Part shown: piece by piece, positions 1 through 8,477 of the stretch | How positions within the stretch are numbered: the stretch's first letter is position 1 | How the letters are laid out: each line of letters begins with the position of its first letter | Assembly (NCBI GenBank): GCA_017459075.1 | Contig: JAFUDQ010000002.1 | Coordinates: 1-44,637 of the forward strand | Direction of reading: 5' to 3' | DNA length: 44,637 nucleotides | Source of the DNA: Bacteroidales bacterium | GTDB taxonomy: Bacteria > Bacteroidota > Bacteroidia > Bacteroidales > UBA932 | Notes under the pieces: model-generated | Seen by the model: only the letters and a program-made list of their open reading frames with translations | The model's database searches: none | Told to the model about the DNA's origin: nothing | Translations under genes and position numbers: made by a program

Positions 1-14
1 CTCTCAGAAAAATA

Positions 15-124
<110 letters not shown>

Positions 125-132
125 GTTCTTCG

Positions 133-166
133 GATTCCCGGACTGACAATCGTCAGTCCGGGAATC
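133..166 (+). terminator. rRNA operon terminator hairpin 1
   Basis: Perfect 15-bp stem (133-147 with 152-166) and a 4-nt loop, starting about 9 nt after the 5S gene. It lacks a long T run (TTCG follows). It is the first of three consecutive hairpins and most likely an rRNA processing or termination signal. Confidence 0.75.
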
Positions 167-170
167 TTCG

Positions 171-195
171 TTTATGCCGTCGTTGACGGCATAAA
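171..195 (+). terminator. rRNA operon hairpin 2
   Basis: Perfect 11-bp stem (171-181 with 185-195) with a 3-nt GTT loop. The pairing can extend outward through TTCG/CCGAA with a one-base bulge. It lies 4 nt after hairpin 1 and has no T tract of its own. Confidence 0.6.
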
Positions 196-205
196 CCGAA
201 GAACA

Positions 206-234
206 CCTGCTGGCTGTGCCAGCAGGCTTCTTTA
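206..234 (+). terminator. rRNA operon terminator hairpin 3
   Basis: Perfect 9-bp GC-rich stem (206-214 with 218-226), loop TGT, followed by CTTCTTTATT. The flanking GAAG and CTTC can add four pairs. This has the best intrinsic-terminator shape of the three. Confidence 0.65.
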
Positions 235-235
235 T

Positions 236-435
236 TACCGGGTGGCGTACCCCCCGGCCGAATCCGCTTCGCTCCTTCTCCCCCTGGGTCGGCCTCCGGC
301 CTCCGAACCGAGATTTCTCCACTCGCTATGCTCGGTCGAAATGACAGGAAAATGCTCGGTCGAAATGACTGGAAAGGGACGCTTGAAATGACAGGAAAGG
401 TCGGTCGGAATGACATGGAGAACATAAAGGACCGT
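236..435. repeat. Gene-free stretch with degenerate tandem repeats
   Basis: No credible gene lies between the 5S terminators and the glycosyltransferase. Bases 330-418 hold four degenerate copies of a roughly 20-25 bp unit around GGTCGAAATGACAGGAAA (near 330, 354, 380 and 400). The unit resembles the reverse complement of the GTCATTTCGACCGAA repeat at 42661, a type of short intergenic repeat common in Bacteroidetes. Two overlapping ORFs of 81 and 90 codons here are low-complexity and judged spurious. Confidence 0.6.
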
Positions 436-1398
436 TTAGAAACAGTCCTTTATGTTGTAGTGGTTGCGGTCCTGAGCACTGCGAGAGATTAGTTCGCAGA
501 TGAAACCGGCCAGGAAGAGCATTGTACCAAGCAAGACGGCAAGCAGGGACAGGTAGAAAAGCGGCTGGTCAGTAACCGCCCTGAAGGGCTGGCCATTTGC
601 CTGGTGAATGAGCTTGGCTGCGATAATCCATACTGTCATGACAAAACCGGCAAGGAACATCAATATGCCGGTAAAGCCGAAGAAATGCATCGGCTTCTTG
701 GAAAACTTGCTGGTAAAAGAAAGGCTCAAAAGGTCCAGGAAGCCGTTTACAAAGCGGTTAAGGCCGAATTTACTCTTGCCGTACTTGCGCTTTTCATGGC
801 GCACAACCTTCTCTCCAATCTTGCCAAAGCCCGCGTTCTTAGCCAGGTATGGGATATACCTGTGCATCTCTCCGTACACCTCAATATTCTTAACCACATC
901 ATTGGCGTAAACCTTGATACCGCAGTTCATGTCATGAAGCTTGATACCGGTAACGCGGCGAGCCGTAGCATTGTAAAGTTTTGAGGGAATATTCTTGGTA
1001 AAAGTATTGTCCTTGCGATGCTTCTTCCACCCGGAAACAACATCGTAACCATCGGACACAATCATCTTGTACATATCCGGAATCTCCTCCGGAGCATCCT
1101 GCAAATCCGCGTCAAGCGTAGCCACAACTCGGCCGCAAGCCGCAGCAAAACCGCAATGCAATGCGGCAGACTTGCCATAATTACGCCTAAACCTAATGCC
1201 ATGAATATCGGCATCGTCCTTGGCAAGGGAAGAAATCACATTCCAGGAACCATCGGTGCTGCCATCATCAATCATGATAATCTCATACTGCCAATGCTGG
1301 CCGACGGCAACCGCCCTGATGCGGGAAACAAGTTCAGGGAGAGACTCTTCCTCATTCAGAAGGGGAATAACAAAGGAAATATCTTTAACAAAGTCCAT
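436..1398 (-). CDS. Family 2 glycosyltransferase, DPM1/GtrB-like, membrane-anchored
   Basis: 320 aa. The N-terminal GT-A domain has the FVIPLLNEEES strand (9-19), DDGS (44-47) and the metal-binding DAD (96-98) in LDADLQD. Two hydrophobic helices close the protein (about 239-262 and 281-303). This is the layout of polyprenyl-phosphate glycosyltransferases (GtrB/ArnC/DPM1-like), which move a sugar from a nucleotide donor to a lipid carrier at the inner membrane; the sugar cannot be read from sequence. It lies 2 nt downstream of the DUF4199 gene, in one operon. The 3' end runs into the repeat stretch with no clear terminator. Confidence 0.9.
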   Translation of the reverse strand: MDFVKDISFVIPLLNEEESLPELVSRIRAVAVGQHWQYEIIMIDDGSTDGSWNVISSLAKDDADIHGIRFRRNYGKSAALHCGFAAACGRVVATLDADLQDAPEEIPDMYKMIVSDGYDVVSGWKKHRKDNTFTKNIPSKLYNATARRVTGIKLHDMNCGIKVYANDVVKNIEVYGEMHRYIPYLAKNAGFGKIGEKVVRHEKRKYGKSKFGLNRFVNGFLDLLSLSFTSKFSKKPMHFFGFTGILMFLAGFVMTVWIIAAKLIHQANGQPFRAVTDQPLFYLSLLAVLLGTMLFLAGFICELISRSAQDRNHYNIKDCF

Positions 1399-1400
1399 AA

Positions 1401-2003
1401 CTACCTCTGTTCAAAAGGGTTGGATGTTCTTCCGGGAATGGAACGTGAGATGATGGATGCAGCGAGAAGTCCAATCAGGAAGCATTTTGCCAGCATCACA
1501 ATGAAGGTAAAGAACGGCAGAATGTTCATGATGGTACCGCTCATGGATTCTATCATTTCAGGGGAGATGCTGTAAGACTGTGACGCCATCGTACTGTCAA
1601 TAAGCTCGTTGAGCGCGGCGGCATCCATAAGCTTGAACTGCACAAGGGCGGCCGCAGCAGTAATTAGGCCGGAAAACAGTCCCAGGAACATGCCGAACCT
1701 GAACGTATGCGACCTGTTTACATTATCGTAGGCGGCGGCGACTTTCTTTGTGAAGAAAACCATCAGCCAGATGTAAAATGCAGTTTTCGCAAGAAAGAAC
1801 AGAACGCTGACAAGAGTGGCTGCGAAAGCCGATGTCACCCTGCTGCCACCCTCTGCCATAAGCGTGGCGGTATCCGGTTGCCAGAGTTTCGGAAGAAAAA
1901 TGTCGATGACGACGGTAGCGAGGCCAAGGATGGCGCCATATTTCATTGCTTCCCTCCAAACAGCTTTGGCGGAAATGGGAATTTTTGTCTCAAGTGTATC
2001 CAT
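1401..2003 (-). CDS. DUF4199 domain integral membrane protein
   Basis: 200 aa with about four hydrophobic segments (roughly 22-42, 60-85, 100-125 and 165-190) and charged ends, matching my recollection of the Bacteroidetes DUF4199 family. Function is unknown. It is first in a two-gene operon with the glycosyltransferase, a pairing I recall as recurrent in Bacteroidetes, which suggests a role in the same lipid-linked sugar step; this is inference. A minus-strand TATATTTG box at 2033-2040 is the likely promoter. Confidence 0.8.
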   Translation of the reverse strand: MDTLETKIPISAKAVWREAMKYGAILGLATVVIDIFLPKLWQPDTATLMAEGGSRVTSAFAATLVSVLFFLAKTAFYIWLMVFFTKKVAAAYDNVNRSHTFRFGMFLGLFSGLITAAAALVQFKLMDAAALNELIDSTMASQSYSISPEMIESMSGTIMNILPFFTFIVMLAKCFLIGLLAASIISRSIPGRTSNPFEQR

Positions 2004-2032
2004 AATTATAAAATAGTATCAGTCTCCGTCTG

Positions 2033-2040
2033 CAAATATA
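2033..2040 (-). promoter_or_regulatory. -7 promoter element for the DUF4199-glycosyltransferase operon
   Basis: TATATTTG on the minus strand matches the Bacteroidetes TAnnTTTG -7 consensus, 30 nt before the DUF4199 start. No clear -33 TTTG was found. Confidence 0.6.
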
Positions 2041-2052
2041 TGAAAAAATTCC

Positions 2053-2060
2053 TATCTTTG
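2053..2060 (+). promoter_or_regulatory. -7 promoter element for the thrS operon
   Basis: TATCTTTG matches TAnnTTTG, 28 nt before the thrS ATG and only 12 nt from the opposing -7 element, so the two divergent promoters interleave. Confidence 0.65.
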
Positions 2061-2088
2061 CAGGCTAGACAACAATTGTGTGACAATT

Positions 2089-4020
2089 ATGATAAACATT
2101 ACTTTTCCTAACGGCGATATCAGAGCCTACGAAAGCGGAGTTACCGCTTATGAAATAGCACAGAGTATCAGCCCCCGCCTTGCCGGCGAGGTACTGGCTG
2201 CAAAGGTTAACGACAATGTATACGACCTTACTCGTCCTATTACGGCCGATGCAACCGTTCAGCTCCTCAAATGGGAGGACGAAGATGCCAAGAGGGTATT
2301 CTGGCACTCTTCTTCACATCTTATGGCAGAGGCTCTCGAAGCCCTTTATCCCGGAATTAAATTCGGTATCGGCCCTGCAGTAGAGAATGGTTTCTATTAC
2401 GATGTGGATTTCAACGGACAGGTTTTCACAGATGCAGACCTTGTCAAGGTGGAAAAGAAAATGTTGGAGCTTGCCCGCGAGAAGCAGGCCTTCAAGCGCA
2501 TCGATGTTTCCAAGGCAGAGGCCATGAAGCATTTCCAGGAGAAGGGAGACCCTTACAAGTGCGAACTTATCAGCGAGCTTGAGGACGGCACCATTACATA
2601 TTATGAGAACGGTGCATTCACCGATCTTTGCCGCGGACCTCACCTTATGAATACCGATGTTATCAAGGCTGTTAAGCTCACCGCCATCGCCGGCGCATAC
2701 TGGAGAGGCGACGAGCATCGTCAGCAACTCACCCGTATATATGGTATCACCTTCCCCAAGAAGTCGATGCTTGACGAGTATCTTGTACTTCTTGAAGAAG
2801 CCAAGAAACGTGACCACCGTAAACTGGGCAAGGAGATGGAACTCTTCATGTTCTCCCAGAGGGTAGGCCTCGGTCTTCCCCTTTGGCTGCCCCGCGGCGC
2901 CGTCATGCGCCAGCAGCTGGAGAACTTCCTCCGCAGGAAACTGGACGAGTATGGCTACCTTCCCGTCGTTACACCACACATCGGCAGCAAGCAGCTCTAT
3001 GTGACTTCCGGTCACTATGCAAAATACGGAAAGGACTCATTCCAGCCCATCCATACCCCTCAGGAGGGTGAGGAATACATGCTCAAACCTATGAACTGCC
3101 CTCACCACTGTGAGATATTCCGTTCTGCACCAAGGTCTTATAAAGACCTGCCCCTCAGGTTCGCAGAGTTCGGAACCGTTTACCGTTATGAGCAGAGCGG
3201 TGAGCTTCACGGACTTACCCGCGTACGCTGCTTCACCCAGGACGATGCCCACATGTTCGTTCGTCCGGAGCAGCTCAAAGAGGAGTTCAAGAAAGTCATC
3301 GACCTTATAATGTATGTGTTCGGAGTTTTTAAGTTTGACAACTTCACCGCACAGATTTCACTTCGCGACAAGGTAAACCGCGAAAAATACATTGGAAGCG
3401 AAGAGAACTGGGACCGCGCAGAGCAGGCTATCATCGAGTCTGCAGCAGAGAAGGGCCTTCCTACCGTAACTGAGTACGGAGAGGCTGCTTTCTACGGCCC
3501 TAAACTTGACTTCATGGTTAAGGATGCACTTGGAAGAAAGTGGCAGCTTGGTACCATCCAGGTAGACTACAACCTTCCTGAGCGCTTCCAGCTTGAGTAT
3601 ACAGATGCCGATGGCAGCAAGAAACGTCCTGTCATGATTCACAGGGCCCCGTTCGGCTCCATCGAGAGATTTACCGCTGTGCTCCTTGAGCATACAGCCG
3701 GTCACCTGCCCCTGTGGCTTGCTCCTGATCAGGTTAAAGTATTGCCTGTCAGCGAAAAATATGCAGATTATGCAAAAAAAGTTTGCGAATTCCTAAATAA
3801 TTCCGAAATTCGCAGTTCTGTGGATGATCGTAACGAAACCCTCGGAAAGAGGATTCGTGAGATCGCCCTTCTCAGGGTGCCTGTACTGGCCATCGTCGGT
3901 GAAAAAGAAGTCGCCGAAGGCACAGTATCGGTTCGCCGCGAAGGTGTTGATCAGGGATCTATGCCACTGGAAGAGTTCGGAGCATGGCTTAAGAATGTCA
4001 TGAAAGAGGAACTCGCTTAA
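2089..4020 (+). CDS. thrS: Threonine--tRNA ligase
   Basis: 643 aa, full length. Order: TGS domain (1-60), second additional editing domain with the HSSSH metal motif (H73 and H77), class II catalytic core with the zinc-binding [10 protein letters not shown] segment, and a C-terminal anticodon-binding domain. It charges tRNA-Thr and edits mischarged Ser-tRNA. A GTG at 2080 is in frame, but the ATG at 2089 (MINITFPNG) fits the family start and lies a normal distance from the -7 box. It is first in the thrS-infC-rpmI-rplT operon, a classic bacterial arrangement. Confidence 0.97.
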   Translation: MINITFPNGDIRAYESGVTAYEIAQSISPRLAGEVLAAKVNDNVYDLTRPITADATVQLLKWEDEDAKRVFWHSSSHLMAEALEALYPGIKFGIGPAVENGFYYDVDFNGQVFTDADLVKVEKKMLELAREKQAFKRIDVSKAEAMKHFQEKGDPYKCELISELEDGTITYYENGAFTDLCRGPHLMNTDVIKAVKLTAIAGAYWRGDEHRQQLTRIYGITFPKKSMLDEYLVLLEEAKKRDHRKLGKEMELFMFSQRVGLGLPLWLPRGAVMRQQLENFLRRKLDEYGYLPVVTPHIGSKQLYVTSGHYAKYGKDSFQPIHTPQEGEEYMLKPMNCPHHCEIFRSAPRSYKDLPLRFAEFGTVYRYEQSGELHGLTRVRCFTQDDAHMFVRPEQLKEEFKKVIDLIMYVFGVFKFDNFTAQISLRDKVNREKYIGSEENWDRAEQAIIESAAEKGLPTVTEYGEAAFYGPKLDFMVKDALGRKWQLGTIQVDYNLPERFQLEYTDADGSKKRPVMIHRAPFGSIERFTAVLLEHTAGHLPLWLAPDQVKVLPVSEKYADYAKKVCEFLNNSEIRSSVDDRNETLGKRIREIALLRVPVLAIVGEKEVAEGTVSVRREGVDQGSMPLEEFGAWLKNVMKEELA

Positions 4021-4041
4021 GTTTTATTAACAATTTTAATT

Positions 4042-4058
4042 AGGAGGATTAGTTTATC
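4042..4058 (+). promoter_or_regulatory. Strong Shine-Dalgarno plus ATC initiation codon of infC
   Basis: AGGAGG at 4042-4047, an 8-nt spacer, then ATC at 4056-4058. An in-frame TAG stop at 4050-4052 closes the frame upstream. No in-frame ATG, GTG or TTG occurs until 4281, far inside the conserved protein, so ATC is the only sensibly placed start. Rare AUU-class starts on infC allow IF3 to repress its own translation in Escherichia coli; the same logic is inferred here. Confidence 0.85.
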
Positions 4059-4676
4059 GCAACGCCTTTCAAACCCAGCAACGGTGCTTTTAAGCCCGCA
4101 GGTCCCCGGCCGGCAGGTCAGAGGCCTGGGTCTCCGTCTCCAAAGAACACAAAGGAACTTGGAGAGAATGAACTCTATATCAACGAAGACATCACTGCGC
4201 AGCAGGTTCGTCTTGTTGGTGACAACATAGAGAATCCCGGCATTTACCCCATCGCAGCGGCCCTCAAACTGGCCCGTGAGATGGAGCTCGATTTGGTGGA
4301 AATTACCGCCAAGTCTGATCCTCCCGTGTGCAAGATACTTGATTATCAGAAGTATCTGTACCAGCAGAAGAAGAAAGCCAAGGAAATGAAGGCCAATTCT
4401 TCAAAGATTGTTATAAAGGAAATCCGCTTCGGTCCCAATACGGACGAGCATGACTTCCAGTTCAAGCTAAAGCATGCGCAGGGCTTCCTGCAGGAGGGCT
4501 CAAAAGTTAAGGCCTCCGTATTCTTCAGGGGACGTTCAATCCAGTTCTCTGACCAGGGAGAAAAACTCCTGCTCCGCTTTGCGGTTGAACTTGAGGCCTT
4601 CGGAAGGGCGGAAAGTATGCCTAAACTTGAGGGCAAGCGCATGATTATGATGCTTGCACCTGTAAAGAAAAAGTAA
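4056..4676 (+). CDS. infC: Translation initiation factor IF-3, non-canonical ATC start
   Basis: 206 aa if initiated at ATC. After a Pro/Lys/Gly-rich N-terminal extension (about 1-33), the N-domain begins at [20 protein letters not shown]. The linker, rich in lysine, leads to the C-domain ([14 protein letters not shown] and the KGRxxxF-like [13 protein letters not shown]). IF3 binds the 30S subunit and discriminates against non-standard start codons. Starting at the first in-frame ATG (4281) would remove most of the N-domain. It sits between thrS and rpmI. A poor start codon combined with a strong Shine-Dalgarno suggests feedback control by IF3. Confidence 0.93.
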   Translation: MATPFKPSNGAFKPAGPRPAGQRPGSPSPKNTKELGENELYINEDITAQQVRLVGDNIENPGIYPIAAALKLAREMELDLVEITAKSDPPVCKILDYQKYLYQQKKKAKEMKANSSKIVIKEIRFGPNTDEHDFQFKLKHAQGFLQEGSKVKASVFFRGRSIQFSDQGEKLLLRFAVELEAFGRAESMPKLEGKRMIMMLAPVKKK

Positions 4677-4725
4677 AAAGTCCCCGTGAGGGGTAATGTA
4701 TATTATTAACTTAAATTTTTAAACG

Positions 4726-4920
4726 ATGCCAAAGCTTAAGACCAACTCCGGTGCCAAAAAGCGCTTTACGCTTACCGGAACGGGCAAAATCAAGAGAAGA
4801 CACGCTTATCACAGCCACATTCTCACCAAGAAGACAAAGAAGCAGAAAAGGAATCTTGACCATTTCGCTATCCTTGCAAAGGTAGACGAAAAGAGAGTTA
4901 AAGAACTTCTTGTCCTCTAA
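4726..4920 (+). CDS. rpmI: 50S ribosomal protein L35
   Basis: 64 aa, with the typical [14 protein letters not shown] start, the basic middle region ([13 protein letters not shown]) and normal family length. It is a structural component of the large subunit. It follows infC by 49 nt; that gap has a tiny CCCC-GTGA-GGGG hairpin (4682-4693) that might act in translational control but is too small to call. No Shine-Dalgarno precedes it. Confidence 0.97.
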   Translation: MPKLKTNSGAKKRFTLTGTGKIKRRHAYHSHILTKKTKKQKRNLDHFAILAKVDEKRVKELLVL

Positions 4921-5008
4921 TTATTAACTATTATTTATTGTTTAACGCCGCAAACAGTCGTAAAAGTACCTCAAATAAAGGTCACTGTTTCAGGAAAAAA
5001 TTTAAATT

Positions 5009-5353
5009 ATGCCAAGATCAGTCAACTCAGTTGCCTCAAGGGCACGCCGCAAGAAGATTCTTAAGAGAACCCGCGGTAATTTCCTTTCAAGGAAAAACGT
5101 TTGGACGGTAGCAAAGAACACCTATGAGAAAGGTCTCACCTATGCTTACCGTGACCGTAAAGCAAAGAAGCGCGAGTTCCGTGCTCTCTGGATTCAGAGA
5201 ATCAATGCTGCCGCACGTCAGTTCGGTATGTCTTATTCCCAGTTTATGGGCAAACTCGCCAAGCAGAATGTAGGACTCAACCGCAAGGTTCTCGCAGACC
5301 TCGCCATGAACAATCCTCAGGCATTCGAGGCTATCATCAATTCTGTAAAATAG
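5009..5353 (+). CDS. rplT: 50S ribosomal protein L20
   Basis: 114 aa, normal length, with the highly basic N-terminal arm ([14 protein letters not shown]) and the conserved [17 protein letters not shown] core. It is an early-assembly protein of the large subunit. L20 represses its own operon in other bacteria; the 88-nt AT-rich gap before it shows no structure I can assign to that. It is the last classic member of the thrS-infC-rpmI-rplT set, with lepB only 28 nt downstream. Confidence 0.97.
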   Translation: MPRSVNSVASRARRKKILKRTRGNFLSRKNVWTVAKNTYEKGLTYAYRDRKAKKREFRALWIQRINAAARQFGMSYSQFMGKLAKQNVGLNRKVLADLAMNNPQAFEAIINSVK

Positions 5354-5381
5354 TTTGAAACTGTAGTTTAAGGCAGAGACA

Positions 5382-6722
5382 ATGAGTTTCAGGGAGATTT
5401 ACCATAACAAGTATGTTCGCACCGGTTTCTGGTGCCTGCTGTACCTGCTTTTGGTAATCTGGGTAGGAAACTATTGGTGGCTTCTGGGCCTCGGAGTAAT
5501 CTTCGACCACAACATCACCCACAAGGTGAAATGGACGTTCTGGAAAAAGACTTACAAAGAGGGAGAGAAAAAAGACTGGCGCTGGGAATGGCTTGATGCC
5601 ATAGTCTTCGCGGTAATCTTTGTCACCTTCCTGCAGATATTCTTCCTTAGGGCTTTTGTCATACCTTCATCCTCAATGGAAGGAACCCTGCTTGCAGGAG
5701 ACCACGTATTTGTCAGCAATTACACTTACGGTCCTAGGATGCCCCAGACTCCGCTCACGATACCGTTTACCCATAACGTTATCTTCGGCAAGGAATCGTA
5801 TTCAACCCTTATACAGGCTAAATACAAGAGGCTCAAAGGCTTGCGTGGTGTAAGAAGAGGCGACATCGTCGTATTCAACTTCCCTAATGGAGACACAGTC
5901 CTTACAAAGGACCCGGCAGCGGACTATTACGCTCTCTGCCGCCAGCACGGAAAGGAATACACTATTCAGACTCTGGGCCCCATTAAGGTTCGCCCCGCAG
6001 ACAAGACGGACCATTACGTCAAAAGGTGCGTTGCACTTCCGGGAGACACTCTCTCAATAGTTGACGGACAGGTTTTCATTGATGCACAGGCACAGGAAGT
6101 CTGGAATGGTGTACAAACCTCTTACACGGTTGTCACCAACGGCAAGGAAATAAATGTCAAGACGCTTTCAAAGCTGGGACTTAAGAGTACTCCTCTTTTT
6201 GACAGGGCTCTCCCGGGATACAGAAGCATCGACCTTAACGCCAAAGCCGCCCAGGCACTTAGGGAAAACGCAGCAGTGGTCAGCATGACTCCGGTTCTGG
6301 ATGTTTATCCTCCGGATTTCCCTGACTCCTACAAGACCATCTTCCCTTTCACCAGGAACTATGAGTGGACAAGGGACAACTTCGGTCCTCTATGGATTCC
6401 CGCCGCAGGTGCAACAGTAGAGCTTACAACGGAAAACCTTCCTCTTTACGAGAGAATAATCAGGGACTATGAACATCATACACTGGTTGTAAAAGAGGGT
6501 GAGATACTCATTGACGGAGAGGTTGCCAAAGACTACACATTCTTACAGGATTATTACTTTATGATGGGCGATAATCGGCATAACTCGCTCGATTCAAGAT
6601 ACTGGGGCTTTGTTCCCGAAGACCATATAGTTGGCACGCCGATGTTTGTTTGGCTGTCTACAGACCCTGCCAAGGGTTTCCCTGCTAACATACGGTGGGA
6701 CAGGTTCTTCAAATTTCTTTAG
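5382..6722 (+). CDS. lepB: Signal peptidase I, long Bacteroidetes form
   Basis: 446 aa, longer than the 324 aa of E. coli LepB. N-terminal hydrophobic segments at about 14-40 and 72-95 anchor it in the inner membrane. The catalytic Ser98 lies in PSSSMEGTL, the general base Lys213 in KRCVALPGD, and the conserved GDNRHNSLDSRYWG block is at 395-408. The Ser-Lys spacing (115 residues versus 55 in E. coli) and the 180-residue gap before the GDN block show two insertions in the periplasmic domain. It cleaves signal peptides from exported proteins. It follows rplT by 28 nt, so it is probably co-transcribed. Confidence 0.94.
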   Translation: MSFREIYHNKYVRTGFWCLLYLLLVIWVGNYWWLLGLGVIFDHNITHKVKWTFWKKTYKEGEKKDWRWEWLDAIVFAVIFVTFLQIFFLRAFVIPSSSMEGTLLAGDHVFVSNYTYGPRMPQTPLTIPFTHNVIFGKESYSTLIQAKYKRLKGLRGVRRGDIVVFNFPNGDTVLTKDPAADYYALCRQHGKEYTIQTLGPIKVRPADKTDHYVKRCVALPGDTLSIVDGQVFIDAQAQEVWNGVQTSYTVVTNGKEINVKTLSKLGLKSTPLFDRALPGYRSIDLNAKAAQALRENAAVVSMTPVLDVYPPDFPDSYKTIFPFTRNYEWTRDNFGPLWIPAAGATVELTTENLPLYERIIRDYEHHTLVVKEGEILIDGEVAKDYTFLQDYYFMMGDNRHNSLDSRYWGFVPEDHIVGTPMFVWLSTDPAKGFPANIRWDRFFKFL

Positions 6723-6802
6723 TTTTCTTGGATTTACGAGATTTTTAACCGAAATTTGCAGCCCGCAGTTTTTAGACGAATAATAATAAAAAGTACAATA
6801 AT

Positions 6803-7048
6803 ATGGCAAAGGTTTGCGAAATCACCGGACGCAGGAGAATGAAGGGCAACAACGTAGCCCACTCCAAACTGCGCACCAAACGTGACTTCTCCCTCAATCT
6901 CCGCACCAAGAGGTTCTGGTCAGAGGAGGAGCAGAGGTTCATCACCCTCAAAGTTTCCTGCAAAGGAATGAGGACTATTGCAAAGAACGGTCTTGAGGCT
7001 ACTATCAAGAAGGCTCAGGAGAAAGGATATCTTAACAACCTTGTTTAA
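6803..7048 (+). CDS. rpmB: 50S ribosomal protein L28
   Basis: 81 aa with the start [21 protein letters not shown] and the [17 protein letters not shown] core typical of L28. It is a large-subunit component. It follows lepB after 80 nt of AT-rich DNA without a recognisable promoter and is 11 nt upstream of rpmG. The pairing of L28 and L33 is a standard cluster. Confidence 0.96.
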   Translation: MAKVCEITGRRRMKGNNVAHSKLRTKRDFSLNLRTKRFWSEEEQRFITLKVSCKGMRTIAKNGLEATIKKAQEKGYLNNLV

Positions 7049-7059
7049 ATTTTACAGTT

Positions 7060-7248
7060 ATGGCAAAGAAAGCTAAAGGAAACAGGGTGCAGGTCATCCT
7101 TGAGTGCACCGAGCAGAAAGAAAGTGGTGTTCCCGGAATGTCCAGGTATATTACCACTAAGAACAAAAAGAATACACCTGAGCGTCTTGAGCGTAAGAAA
7201 TACAACCCTTACCTTAAGAAAGTTACCGTTCACCGTGAGATCAAGTAA
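7060..7248 (+). CDS. rpmG: 50S ribosomal protein L33
   Basis: 62 aa, with the [17 protein letters not shown] start and the [16 protein letters not shown] region of L33. The zinc-binding CxxC pairs of the C+ form are absent (only one cysteine), so this is the zinc-independent type. It sits between rpmB and the DUF4295 gene. Confidence 0.96.
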   Translation: MAKKAKGNRVQVILECTEQKESGVPGMSRYITTKNKKNTPERLERKKYNPYLKKVTVHREIK

Positions 7249-7267
7249 TTTATAGGAGGATAGATAT

Positions 7268-7426
7268 ATGGCAAAGAAAGCCGTTGCAACATTCGCCGCT
7301 AAGGCCGGCTCAAAGAGCATGGTAAAGTGCATCCGCATGGACAAATCCCCCAAGACCGGAGCTTATGTTTTCACAGAGCAGCTCATCGAGTCTGGTAAAG
7401 AAAAGGATTTCTTCGCAAAGAAGTAA
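7268..7426 (+). CDS. DUF4295 small basic protein, probably ribosome-associated
   Basis: 52 aa, lysine-rich, from MAKKAVATFAAK to EKDFFAKK. It is the Bacteroidetes-specific DUF4295 family, which by my recollection regularly sits between rpmG and ftsY. Position, size and charge fit a ribosomal protein; I recall a lineage-specific large-subunit protein (bL38) in Bacteroidetes ribosome structures that may be this family, but cannot confirm it here. It has a strong AGGAGG (7254-7259) exactly 8 nt before the ATG, the same geometry as infC. A terminator follows 21 nt after the stop. Confidence 0.88.
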   Translation: MAKKAVATFAAKAGSKSMVKCIRMDKSPKTGAYVFTEQLIESGKEKDFFAKK

Positions 7427-7447
7427 TCTTTAACTTGAGTACATTTA

Positions 7448-7484
7448 GGGATGGCAGCCAAAAATGGTTGCCATCCCCTTTTTT
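7448..7484 (+). terminator. Intrinsic terminator of the ribosomal-protein operon
   Basis: 13-bp stem (7448-7460 with 7465-7477, one G-T pair), AAAA loop, then CTTTTTT. It ends the operon after the DUF4295 gene. Confidence 0.9.
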
Positions 7485-7501
7485 ATCTGCCGATATTTAA
7501 G

Positions 7502-7509
7502 TATATTTG
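7502..7509 (+). promoter_or_regulatory. -7 promoter element of ftsY
   Basis: TATATTTG matches TAnnTTTG, 20 nt before the ftsY ATG and just after the upstream terminator. Confidence 0.7.
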
Positions 7510-7529
7510 CACGATATAGAATTACTTTT

Positions 7530-8459
7530 ATGGGAATATTCAGTAAAGGCGTAAAAAAGACCAATGAAAACTTCTTCCAGAGGATTTCAAGGGCGGTTAT
7601 GGGCAAGTCTCGCGTAAGCGATGATGTCCTGGATGCTATTGAAGAGGCTCTTGTCTCTTCAGACATGGGCGTAGAGACCACCCTTAAAATCATCGACAAT
7701 CTGGAAGACCGCATAGAAAGGGACAAATACATGTCCATGGATGAACTGGTAACTATCCTCCGTGAAGAGATCGGAAACCTCCTTAATGTAAGCGAAGGAG
7801 AGACTGTGAAGCCTTTCGACTTCTCCAAGAAGCCCTATGTCATTATGGTTGTGGGCGTTAACGGAGTAGGAAAAACCACTACCATCGGCAAACTGGCAGC
7901 CAGTCTCACGGCCCAGGGAAAAAAAGTCGTCGTAGGGGCAGCTGATACATTCAGGGCCGCAGCGGTAGACCAGCTTGTTATTTGGGCAGAGCGTTCGGGA
8001 GCGGATATCGTAAAGCAGCAGATGGGTTCTGACCCAGCTTCCGTAGCTTATGATTCCGTACGTTCCGCAGTTGCCAAGGGAGCCGATGTCGTCCTGATTG
8101 ACACTGCAGGCCGTCTTCATAACAGGGTAGACCTTATGAATGAGCTTACCAAGATTCGCAATGTGGTAAGAAAAGTTGTACCGGACGGCCCTCACGAGGT
8201 TCTTCTGGTTCTTGACGCCTCTACAGGGCAGAATGCTTTCCAGCAGGCCAAGGAGTTCGCAAGGGCTACGGATATCACCGCCCTTGCAATCACAAAGCTT
8301 GACGGGACCGCAAAGGGCGGCGTAGTCATAGGAATATCTGACCAGATGAAGGTGCCGGTCAAATTCCTTGGAATAGGAGAGGGGATAGATGACCTCAAAG
8401 TCTTTGACAAGAAAGAGTTTGTTGAGTCTTTGTTTACAAAAGAAGATATAGCAGGATAA
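7530..8459 (+). CDS. ftsY: Signal recognition particle receptor FtsY
   Basis: 309 aa from the ATG at 7530 ([10 protein letters not shown]). The frame stays open to 7464, but that extension covers the terminator and promoter, so it is not used. The short form lacks a long acidic A-domain. It has an N-domain (about 1-95) and a G-domain with the P-loop GVNGVGKTT (109-117), DTAGR, and the [10 protein letters not shown] guanine-specificity segment. This SRP GTPase docks nascent membrane-protein complexes at the inner membrane. It has its own promoter; pheT follows after 18 nt. Confidence 0.96.
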   Translation: MGIFSKGVKKTNENFFQRISRAVMGKSRVSDDVLDAIEEALVSSDMGVETTLKIIDNLEDRIERDKYMSMDELVTILREEIGNLLNVSEGETVKPFDFSKKPYVIMVVGVNGVGKTTTIGKLAASLTAQGKKVVVGAADTFRAAAVDQLVIWAERSGADIVKQQMGSDPASVAYDSVRSAVAKGADVVLIDTAGRLHNRVDLMNELTKIRNVVRKVVPDGPHEVLLVLDASTGQNAFQQAKEFARATDITALAITKLDGTAKGGVVIGISDQMKVPVKFLGIGEGIDDLKVFDKKEFVESLFTKEDIAG

Positions 8460-8477
8460 TAAAAAATACATCATACA

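Noticed and set aside
2080-2088. GTG start of thrS three codons upstream
   Set aside because: Only three extra residues (MTI); the ATG at 2089 fits the family start better. Cannot be excluded.
2314-3015. Long open frame antisense to thrS (233 codons)
   Set aside because: It overlaps the well-supported thrS gene entirely and has no family signature, promoter or ribosome site. It is a shadow of the coding strand.
7659-8474. Long open frame antisense to ftsY (271 codons)
   Set aside because: It lies within ftsY, the translation has no recognisable domain, and codon use follows ftsY.
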